DNA of 64,000 nt from Desmodus rotundus (taxonomy: Eukaryota; Chordata; Mammalia; Chiroptera; Phyllostomidae), in NCBI RefSeq assembly GCF_022682495.2, contig NC_071389.1:104573951-104637950 (forward strand), read 5' to 3'. The translations under genes were made by a program, and so were the position numbers. The stretch's first letter is position 1, and each line of letters starts with the position of its first letter. Shown piece after piece: positions 54,582 to 64,000 of this stretch. The notes under the pieces were generated by a model. It did no database searches. It was not told where the DNA came from and worked only from the letters and a program-made list of their open reading frames with translations.

Positions 54582-57500
54582 TCACATACTGCTCACTTCC
54601 AAATGCTGCTCAGGACTTTTTTGATGACCGTATTTTTCAAGGTTAGCAAACGGTTTCAGTAAGCAGCAGTTGGTAGTTACCACGTAGCATTCTCCATACT
54701 TCATGCTTTAACTTCCCATATAAGCTCATGGTTTTGGTTTGTAATATTGTCTATTATTTGTCCACACGCACACAAATTTTTTTGGAGGCAGCTTGAGGCT
54801 GATTAGCAAGGATACCCAGTGAATAAACTGATGATAAAGTAATGTTAGAAAATGACAAGTTATTTTATCTTTACTTACCTGTTAATGTCCGTAGCTTAAG
54901 ATAAGTCAATATTATTCATTCATTAGGCACTCCAGGGTGATCATGGCCAGAGGAGGGGAAAACAATCGTATAATTTCTAACTTTTTCTTTTGTTTAGATC
55001 TAGCCTAAGAATCTGTCAGAAATATTTATTTAAATTTAGTTTACATGATGCTAAAAGACTTTTCTTTGTTTATTCTAAGTAGTCCTACTATTTTAACTAT
55101 CCATAATTTTATCGTGAGAAACTTTTTGCTAATTATATAGCAAATTATTACTATCTTTATAAGTAAGAGTGAGATATCAAAGCATTGATTAATATGCTTA
55201 ACTTTGAAAATAAATAATTTTAAATATGGAGATTTAAATGAGGAGTTGAAAGTAATGTAGAATTAGAAAGTAAAAATTTCCAGGGGATTATAATTAATCA
55301 ATACTTATCAGGTTGGTACTATGGATCTGAAATATAGCATTTACTTACATATAAAAGATATCATCTGCTTAAAATTTCCTTTCCACTTTTTTTTTTTTTT
55401 AGTTTAAAGAACATCATCATCACAGTGTGGTAAATCTTAAGACTTTATTTTAGTAATGTTTTCACCTCAAAGATTTTGTTTTTCTAAGCAAAACCAATTA
55501 GATACATTGCCACAAGTGAAAGCAGTACTATAGTATAATTAATTAACTACAGTTATATTCCCGTACTTTAAAGAATTTTATTAAAGGCTCAGATAACCTC
55601 TGCAAAGTGTGTTGAATTTAAGAAGCTCCTTTTTAACTGTTTATTCTTCAAAAATAATTTTAAAAATGAATATTACAAATGTGCATAGGACATGAACTTC
55701 TGAGGGAAGACCTTAATTCAAAGAAAGAAACAGCTTTTTACAACTGCATTTCATACAAAATGAGTTCATATATATTTTTTTCCTTAGGTAACCTAAGTTT
55801 TCATGGAAGAGAGATAAAAATACAAAACAAAAATTGTGCTAAGTGTATTCAAATAATGTTTTTAAATAATTTGAAACAAAATTTTAGTATTTCAAATTCA
55901 AACTAAAATGTAAATAATTTAAAAATATTTTGTTAAAAGTTCTTGAATAATTTCTCATAAATAGTGCATTTTATTTCAAGATTAATAATACTCAGTTAAT
56001 AAAATTGAGTATGTTAAAAACCTAAAACAAATTTCTCAAAAAATAATTTTAAGTTCTAACTTTTGTTCTTTTTATCAAAAGTCTCTATGAAAGATTATAT
56101 ACCTAAATAGATAGATTTTGGAATAATAAACCCAACCTGCATTGAGAACGATGAATAGGTTGTATGTTTACAAGTGTACAAGCTTATAACAAAACAATTT
56201 ATATTTTTTAAAGCCAGGTGAAGATTACATTGTATTTTTTTCTGAGCTTACAATAAAAATACCAGTAATTTAAAAATTAGCAGTTTGACTGAAATGAAAA
56301 TATTAAAAACTGAAAAGAGAATTACCTAAATGGGTATACTTTTGTACGTTTTTAATGATTTTGTTTTAGATAGGTTTGCTCTTTGGGAAAGATACTGATT
56401 TTTGATTTATCTGTGATTTGCAGTCCCTAGTTTAACTACATTTACAACAAAACACAGCAACTAACAATTACATAAATGTTATGAACTATTCATCAACAGG
56501 TTGAAATTTCACAAGACAAAATTTTAGTTTGCTAACTTGTCATCCTTTTTTTACATATTAAGTTTCTACATTATAATTGGTATATTCAACATTGTTTTTA
56601 AAAGATATTTTATTTACAATTTTATTAACATATAAGGCAGATTTTCATGAAAAATGCGTTGCACCTAGAAATTGCTATGATGGGACTCTGAGCAGTCAGA
56701 GGTAGTGACAGTGCAGACTGGAGGTCTGTTATCAAGCACTGCAATGAGTCCATTACAAGTATGATAAAACTAGATAGAAATATTATATTCTTTTGGAATC
56801 GTACTCATGTAAGTGAGAAAGCAGCAGCCTTACCTTTGACGTCTATCAAAATGACGAAATAAAGTAGAAGGAACATTGCAATCAATCTGTGGCTGAAGAA
56901 ATGCTTAATACCAGAATAATAGCAATAGGTTCCCAGCAATTGAGTTATTAGACATGTCCTCCTTACACCTCAGAAGGAGTTCTGATAGAGAAACTCCGGT
57001 GCCTCCCAATGGGCTGAGCATGCTCACTTCACTGGCATAAGGGGAGATGGTGTTTTGTCACAACGCAGCCTATCTTTCTTGTTTCATATTAATTTAAATC
57101 TTCAGTTGTATTCTTGCTCATTATTTCATAATAGTATGTACAGAGGGACATAGATAAGAAACATTTTATTTAAAAAATATTTAAAATATTTTCTCCTCTA
57201 AACATATAGTTCAGTTGGCTCTTATTTAAATCCAAACATATTCAAAGGTTCTTAAGCTATAAAGGGATACAGACTTACATTGAATAGGTGATGAAACTCT
57301 TTGCAAACATATTTTTCACACAATAAGCAAGTGACAAAAAGCTACTTCCCAGCAAATACACTTCTATTCAAATTCACTTAAATGTTTTCAAATGATACAC
57401 AGAAAGATAGTAGTAATTAAAATATATGGCCTTGTGTTTAGAAGTTACTTACTGTAAGACATTTCCACAAAATTATAAACTTCATTGACTTCTTCTATAA

Positions 57501-60197
57501 TCATATTCCTTTTTTAAAGTGGAAAATTTCATTCTTGCTTCCAATTACTTGTTGCATACCTATTAGAAAATGTTAATCTTAATTTGGTTCTTATATTCTG
57601 AAAGCAGCTTCTAAAACAGCATAGTTAGTGCAAGTTAAAGTACAGAAAGAGACTTTTGTTTGTAGGACTCAGTCCTAGTATAATCATAACAATTTCTGCA
57701 AAAGCACACTGTAGAATTTTGGTGTCAGAGTACATAGTTTGCTAATGTGAAATGTCCATATAGGCATATAAAACAGGATGCAGTGCTGATTTGAACAGAA
57801 TGATACAGATTCTCTTATATGTTTTTATTAGTCGTGTTGCAACGGCACTGCTGGAAAAATTGTCCAGTGGTGATGGGCTATTGTCATCATAAATCATAAG
57901 AGACGGGGTTTTCATTGTGCTTTCCTTCGTTCCGACTTTAATGGAACAAGGACCCAAAATGAATTTGAAATAGAAAATATTTTATTTATCACATAATGTA
58001 GGTAATTCTTTTCTGTTTTAAGAAGTGTGCTAAATTCCTTAAGACTCTTTCCAGATACATTTAGATGTGTTCTCACTTTATTTTTCAAACCAAGCAAGAG
58101 AGCAAGAAAGAATAAAGATGAGAAGAATTATTTCAAGATATTTTTTTATATATCAAATTTGCTTACTTCATTTAAAAAAATCAGGGTGATGAGTTTTTCT
58201 TAACTTTTTTGCATTCTGCTGCCAAGATGATGGATGCTAGTTTCTGGTCCTGAAAGTCGAGCATGGATTTTTAAGTGCAAATAAATATATGAATTGCCCA
58301 TTGCAACTCTATTTGAGGTTTAAATATATGTTCTGTGAAGATATAATTTTTTTAGAAAGAAGAAATATCAAGATTTTAAAGAACTTAGTTCAGATTTCTT
58401 TGTGACTATTAAGCCTTAGGAATAAATTTAAATTGATAAAAGGTTGAATCAGCATCTTTTTGTGTTAAGCTTTTCAAAATTACTTTTTGAAATATTAACA
58501 CAAAAATTCAGTTAAAAGCATCTGTGGCTCATTATTGGTTTCTAAAGACAGAAAGTGCAAGAATTGAAACATTTTATTTAATATGTCTTACCTTTGATTT
58601 ATCTAGTGTGAATCTGCAGCCTTTTGAATTGAAGCTGAAGTGGCAGAAAGGTGCACAGGGATATAATGTATGTGTTTAAATAAGGATGAATGGATTTACT
58701 TTTTTCTTAGAGACCCAGTGGGTGAGGAAGCTCCAAGGAGTGCCTCAGGCAGAGCTGGGAAGGAGGCTTGTACAAACTGATTCATCCCTGGATATTAACT
58801 TCAGATTCACGCGAGTGTATTTTATTGATCCTTGCCTGAATCAACTCATTTCTTCTTTCCAGTGTCCTGTGGGCAGAACTCAGACTTTTGGCAATAAGTG
58901 TAAAAAAAACTCATGTAAACATAATATTTACTATATGGCATAATTCAATCAAATTCTGGCTAATTCTGGAGACTATTAACTGAAAGTACTAATCACCTGG
59001 TCCCGATGTTGGGGTGGGGCATTTTCTTAGCTTCTACTATAATGTTTATTCAGATCTTAGAATCCATTGTTATATATAAAGTTCCAAAATACAGAGCACA
59101 ATTTATTTAAATATCATCAGAAATCCCAATTTTAACACATTTTCAAAATTGTGTGATTTTTTTTCATATAGGCTATAAGTTCTCTATGTTGCCAAATTAA
59201 TGTTTTCAGTCAAGATATTTACTGAACACTCACTCTGCTTAATGCCACCATAGGCTTGTAAACACCCTTACTTCTACCATCGAGCTAGCCTTTTATTCAC
59301 AAAATCTGAGTTATTAGCTGTTTCATATCACTTTCTGTTTTGAAGGAAAATGATGGAGTGCTATTCAATGAATAAATTATATTAACAGATACAATCTCTC
59401 CTCAAAAAAATAAATTGTAGAAAAATAAATATAAGAATATTTCTTTGAGTGTCTCCTTATCATAATGAATTTATAGTAAAATCTTAGTAATTCAGCCATA
59501 CTAGTGAAGTATTTGTGATTATAATCATTAGCCTTTCTACATGAGATTGTGTCGTGAATTCATTATTCAATACGATTGGTATTTTGAGGAACTTCCTCAG
59601 CAGTGGTAACAGGTTGATTCGTACCCTGTAGGCAAAGCAAACCTAACTGAATCACATGGCCTCAGTAGCATAGTGTATTAATCAGTTAGCAAGCCAGTTC
59701 TGATATGGGGTCCATTATGAGTGGGAAAGTCCAAATGTTCCAACTCTGATGTTCTACATTTAAAATAATGTAAATTATGCTCCATTTCTCTGGGAATTTC
59801 CATTCCTGGCAAGTTCAGCGATGAGGAGCATAGCTACAAACCCAGAGTACAAAACATTACCGAGACATCCACTATTGGCAGTATGTTGATTAGAAAGAAA
59901 CTCTAAAAGCCCATCTTGCTTGACAATAATGGCTCCTGACTAAAACAATTTTCACTGCGTTCCTGGAGTCCTCGGAATGAGGGGAATTAGGTCTAAAGGG
60001 ACTGACTATGCGAGACAAAAGCAAAACAAAATGCTGAAATGACAATGGAGAACAGTAAAAATATATAAAAGGCAAAGAGCCCCTCCAAACAAATGCAGAT
60101 GTCCACACTGCAGCTTGAGACTAAGCCTTGAGTGAGTGACATCCTGTGAGGGCTCATGCTCAGACTCCTCAGAGGATCGAGGAGAGCGCAGTCCAAG

Positions 60198-60214
60198 GTG
60201 GCGCCCCCTAGCAC
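60198..60214 (-). promoter_or_regulatory. CTCF-like motif, reverse
   Basis: GTGGCGCCCCCTAGCAC on the plus strand contains the reverse complement of the strong CTCF core TAGGGGGCGCC. Its orientation is opposite to the motif at 54568, so the pair points toward each other. Confidence 0.5.
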
Positions 60215-60334
60215 CGTGCAAAAGAAAGACGCGCTTTGTAGGAAAGATCCTCAGTTTAGATCCTTAGGTTTTACCCAGATTAACATCAAACAGATATTGG
60301 CTCATTATCAAAAACTAACCAAGCACACTTGAGT

Positions 60335-61095
60335 GAGAATCAGCAGAAATGAAAGCAACACATTCAGAAGGCTAAGAACTTCAAATATTAAAATTATCAT
60401 GTATGGAAAATAAAGTGTTTAAAGAAACACATGGAATCATGAAAATCAGTCAGAAGGAAGGAACCATTCAAAAGAACTAAAGATAATTTTTAGAAATGAA
60501 CAACATGTTTATGGAGCTTAAGGACTCAATGGATAAATAAAAAAGCCATTAAGACATAGTAAAGAAAAAAATTGTAAATTGGAGTTAAAGAGATGAGGAA
60601 AATATTCAGAAAGTAGTATAGATATACAGGAAATGAAAAGAATTAAGGAAGTTAAGAGGTTTGAGAAAAGGATGAAAAGTTTCAACATATAGCTAATTAG
60701 CATCCCAGGGAGAGAGAAGAGTGAGAATGAAGAAGAGGTAATATTTTAGGAGATAATGACTGTGAACTTTCTAGAAATGATGAAATATAAAATTTACAGA
60801 TGTAGGAAAAAATTTCTAGTACACAGTAGAAATAAAAATAAATCCACATTTGGACATTTCATGTTGAAATGGCATAATATCAAATATGAGAGAACGCTTT
60901 AAAAGGAAGCAGAGAAAAAAGATAGATCACCTACAAAGGGAAGATTGAAACGCTGGCGGACCGCAGAAGCCAGAGTGAGTGCGATAGCATCAGAGTCCTG
61001 AGAGGAAACTACTGGCTACCAAAAACTGTGTGCCCAGGAAAACCATCTTTTAAAAGGAGTATAACATACAGTCAAGAACAAGATACAAAAATAAT
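60335..61095 (+). pseudogene. Ancient HAL1/L1 ORF1 relic
   Basis: Landmarks of the old HAL1-type ORF1 occur in order: 'catgaaaatcagtcagaaggaag', 'tttatggagcttaaggactcaatggataaat', 'taattagcatcccagggagagagaag', 'gagataatgactgtgaactttctagaaatgatg', 'ggacatttcatgttgaaatgg', 'aaagatagatcacctacaaagg' and a C-terminal 'gcccaggaaaaccatcttttaaaagg'. Every frame is full of stops. Whether it is a true HAL1 or an old L1M ORF1 cannot be settled, because no ORF2 or 3'UTR was recognised after it. Confidence 0.6.
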
Positions 61096-61979
61096 TCAAG
61101 GGAGAACCAAAGAAGAAAGGTGTGGATGAGGCGTTCAGTGGTATTTCAGGGAAGGGAAAGATTGGTTTGTGTTGAGGACCATTACAAGAAAGCAGAGCTC
61201 TGTCTTCGTGGAGAATGAATTGACAGATTAAGAAGTTGTGCCAACTGTTCTTACAGGGGTGTGAAGGCCCACTCAAGTCAGACTGAAGGTGGAAGTAAGG
61301 AATGCAGATTCTGGTACCTGTGTGAAGCAGAGGGAATGCTGCCTATACACACTAAACAGCCAAACCCAAACCAGGAGAGAGATCTCTTCAAGTATCCTGG
61401 ATACATGGTGGTGAGTTAGATTACTGCTCCCAATTATTGCACTCCCACTTTTGCTGTGGGACTTGCCAGCACCTCATAGGTCATATGTATACTTCTGTCT
61501 TGGCCATGAGACTAATTTTGACAAAATGAATGTGTAGCATGTGCTACATTCCAGCATGTCTGGTGTTGCTTGGCTGGTTGTGCTCCACACTCTTCAGCCA
61601 GAATGACAGTCATATGCAGCGTGCTTGATTGAGCCTGATCCAGCCAACCCCATAAGAGCCATGGGTGACCCACACACCATGAGGAAGGTGTTCATTTGGT
61701 GATTGTAAGCTACTGAGGTTATCATTTTATTGTTGCTGTTTTGGTTGTCACAGAAAAACCCATCTCAAACAGATAGATCTGGAAGTCATTAGTCCAGACC
61801 TTAGTTTTTCAGGACAAAAACTAAGTAGATTGGCCTGTAAGTATATGCTACATATATTGAATCAATTAATGAACACATTCCATTTTTCTTTGCAGAAATT
61901 TCCTTTTTTTGAAACATCTTATGCATTATATGCTATTTCTATGTTTCTTGGAGTAAATTAGGCAGGGATTATATGAAGG
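61096..61979. other. Non-coding DNA, possible old repeat
   Basis: No gene was recognised. 61390-61770 ends in 'gtaagctactgaggttatcattttattgttgctgttttggttgtcacag', which looks like the tail of an old mammalian LTR or LINE; I cannot name the family. Confidence 0.4.
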
Positions 61980-63303
61980 TGGCATTCCTTTTTTTAAAAA
62001 AATTATTGTATGTTTTCCTTTACCATTTAACGCCCTTATACCCACCTTCTGCAATCACCATACTATTGTCCATGTCCATGTTCATGTCCATGAGTCCTTT
62101 TTTCTTTTTGCTCAATCCCTCCACCCCCTCACCTCTCCCTGCCCCCACAGCTGTCATCCTGCTCTCTATCTATGTGTCTGTCCTATTTTGCTTCTTAGTT
62201 CAGTCTATTCATTAGATTCCACATAGAAGTGAAATCATATGGTATTTTTTTCTTTCTCTGACTGGCTTATTTCACTTAGCATAATGTTTTAAAGGTCCAT
62301 CTATGCTGTTGCAAAGGGTATAATTTTCTTCTTTATAGCTGAATAGTATTCCATCGTGTAAATGTCCCATAGTTGGTTTATCCACTCATCTACTGATGGA
62401 CACTTGGGCTGCTTCCATATCTTGGCAATTGTAAATAATGCTGCAATGAACATAGAAGTGTTTATGTTCTTTTGAATTAGATTGAAAAGAATCTAATGTT
62501 TTGGATTTCTTCAGATATATTCCCAAAAGTGGGATCACTGGGTCAAAAGGCAGATCCACTTTTAATTTTTTGAGATATCTCCATACTGCTTTCCATACAA
62601 TAGGCCAAAGATAATTTATTCAATAAATGGTTTTGGGAAAATTGGACAGATAATACAGAAAAATAAAACTAGATTACCTCCTTATACCACATACATGAAT
62701 AAATTCAAAATGGATTAAAGGCTTAAATATTAGATCCCAAATCATAAAAATCCTAGAAGAAAACATAGGCAGTAAAATCTTGGACATTGTTCATAGCAGT
62801 GTTTTATCTGATATATCTCCTCAGGCAAGTGAAACAAAGGAAAAAAAATAAATGGGACTACACCAAACTAAAAAGTTTTTGTACAGAAAATACATTAAAA
62901 CAAAATCATCAAGAAAATTAAAAGAAAGCCTGTGGAATGGGAGAACATATTTTTCAATATATCCAATAAAGGGTTAATATCTAAAACTTATAAAGAACTT
63001 ACAACACTCAACACCAAACTCAACAGTAAATCCAAGTAAAAAAAATGGGTAAAGGACCTGAATAGACAATTCTCCAAAGCAGATATCCAGATGACCAATA
63101 GACATATGAAAAGATGCTCAATGTCACTAATCATCAGAGAAATGCAAATTAAGACTACAAGGAGATACCATCTCACACCTGTCAGAATGGCTATCTTCAA
63201 CAAATCAACAAACAACAAGTGCTGGCGAGGATGTGGAGAAAGAGGAACCCTTTTGCACAGTTGGTGGGAATAGAGACTGGTGCAAACACTATGGCATTCC
63301 TTT
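61980..63303 (-). mobile_element. L1 insertion inverted by twin priming, with 12-bp TSD
   Basis: The duplication TGGCATTCCTTT lies at 61980-61991 and 63292-63303. The left part (61992-62595) is minus-strand L1: A-tail, 3'UTR, ORF2 stop at 62212-62214 and C-terminal ORF2 up to 'VWRYLKK'. The right part (62596-63291) is plus-strand ORF2 ending in '[17 protein letters not shown]' and 'CKHY'. The two parts are adjacent in the original ORF2, so the 5' half has simply been flipped. This is the signature of twin priming during insertion. Confidence 0.92.
62212..63291. pseudogene. L1 ORF2 C-terminal part, two halves in opposite orientation
   Basis: The C-terminal end is on the minus strand (62212-62595, stop at 62212). 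The preceding stretch is on the plus strand (62596-63291). The plus part shows the cysteine-histidine cluster CX3CX7H near 63220-63262, but the last cysteine is no longer in the open frame ('LLHSWWE'). There is no reverse transcriptase core, so it is inert. Confidence 0.85.
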
Positions 63304-63400
63304 ATTACTCACAGAATGATTCCTAAATATCTGCTGAGTTGTCTTCTTCTGAAATCCTGTGTGTTATGAGTAAACTCCAATATGCCCCTAGTAAATATGA

Positions 63401-63822
63401 AGAGGTACCCAAAAGACCCTGGAATTATCTTCTGGAGGTCAGGCCTATTGTAGTACACACTTTCCCCACTCTGTGAGTGTTCTAGGAACCCATCTGTATC
63501 AGTGTACCAGCTGGCATTGTGGTGAGAGGATGTGTTTGGCTCTGGCCCTGAGCAACATTATTTCTGTTTATTTGCCCAGATGAAAAAAATCTTCAAAGGG
63601 AAACATTTTGCCAATGTGGAGTTGGTGAAACAAAAAACAGCAGAAGCACTAAAAGGCATCGGAATAGACAAATTTAAAAACTGTTTTGAGCAGTGGAAAA
63701 AAGTCTCAATAGGTGTATTGTATCAAATGGAGTGTACTTTGAAGGTGACTGGAACTTAAACATGTAAGAATAAATCCACAGTTTTTTTATAAATAAATTC
63801 CAGGTCTTTTTGGGTCCCCCCT
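63401..63822 (+). mobile_element. Mariner deletion derivative with both terminal inverted repeats
   Basis: The left end ACCCAAAAGACCCTGGAATTA and the right end, inverted, ACCCAAAAAGACCTGGAATT pair almost perfectly. The body keeps only the transposase C-terminal end (63532-63759, 'KGKHFANVELVKQKTAEALK', 'KFKNCFEQWKK'). At about 420 bp, against about 1.3 kb for a full mariner, this is a MITE-like internal deletion. It belongs to the same family as 45505-46045. Confidence 0.88.
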
Positions 63823-64000
63823 TGTAAGTGTTGTTTCCTAGTTCATCTGTGTCATAGGCTCCAAGTGCCCTCATTTTTAAGCTTCAGGAAACAACAAATA
63901 AATGAGAACACTATTTGGTGACTATTAATTTTAACACCTGTGTATTGAGCTTACCCTGAATGAAAATATCTTTACTTATAAAATATAATCATGTATATTG
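63823..64000. other. Non-coding DNA at the window edge
   Basis: Nothing was recognised in this short terminal stretch. Confidence 0.5.

Larger units (their letters stand above)
51698..60334. other. Repeat-poor AT-rich block, no gene recognised
   Basis: About 8.6 kb with no transposon that I can name and no open frame with a recognisable domain. It holds short A or T runs (52665-52681, 55388-55400), a GC-richer part at 53100-53450, CTCF-like motifs at 54568 and 60198, and a small CpG cluster at 57830-57945 within a 71-codon minus-strand frame (57742-57957). It could be intergenic or intronic sequence with conserved regulatory parts; this cannot be decided from the sequence. Confidence 0.5.

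Overview
This window is nuclear DNA from a mammal and carries no recognisable host gene. It is AT-rich, has no long open frames outside transposons, and is full of mammalian interspersed repeats (L1, L2, MIR, MER5, MLT1). At least four tRNA-derived SINEs open with a 'CCCTGGCTGGTGTGGCTCAG'-type head and end in CT-rich plus A-rich tails. That is the VES family of bats, so the best guess is a bat, probably a yangochiropteran. The segment looks intergenic or deep-intronic. Most open frames are either L1 coding remnants or shadows opposite them.

Layout. 1-13.4 kb: mostly unique sequence with two VES SINEs, MIR copies, a MER5A and one perfect 18-bp hairpin. 13.4-15.9 kb: a 5'-truncated minus-strand L1 with a perfect 14-bp target-site duplication (TSD). 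16-27.6 kb: old repeats (L2, MIR, MLT1, MER5) and one VES. 27.6-33.4 kb: an L1 3' tail followed directly by a long plus-strand L1 (5'UTR, broken ORF1, ORF2 through the reverse transcriptase), cut off without a tail. 33.5 kb: a tiny L1 3'-end insertion with TSD. 36.5-38.8 kb: an old L1 split by a mariner. 39.8-51.7 kb: a nested cluster. An older plus-strand L1 is interrupted by an antisense half-L1 (HAL1), a misplaced ORF2 block, a VES SINE and a mariner relic; a second long L1 and then an older HAL1 3' half follow. 51.7-60.3 kb: repeat-poor AT-rich DNA. 60.3-61.1 kb: a very old HAL1/L1 ORF1 relic. 62-63.3 kb: an L1 inverted by twin priming, with TSD. 63.4-63.8 kb: a mariner deletion derivative with both terminal repeats.

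Most notable is the HAL1 at 40228-42116 (minus strand). It has a CpG-retaining 5'UTR, an uninterrupted 279-codon ORF1, a 19-codon stub where ORF2 should begin, and an L1-like 3'UTR and A-tail. The older element at 51158-51697 has a similar ORF1-to-3'UTR junction, which suggests that one ORF2-less lineage persisted. Such elements encode the ORF1 RNA-binding chaperone and must borrow L1 ORF2 protein for reverse transcription. The shared 3' tail ('ACAACTGTAAT'-type) is consistent with that dependence.

Small-scale structure also stands out: four separate snap-back palindromes, two sub-100-bp L1 insertions with perfect TSDs, and two CTCF-like motifs in convergent orientation flanking the repeat-poor block.
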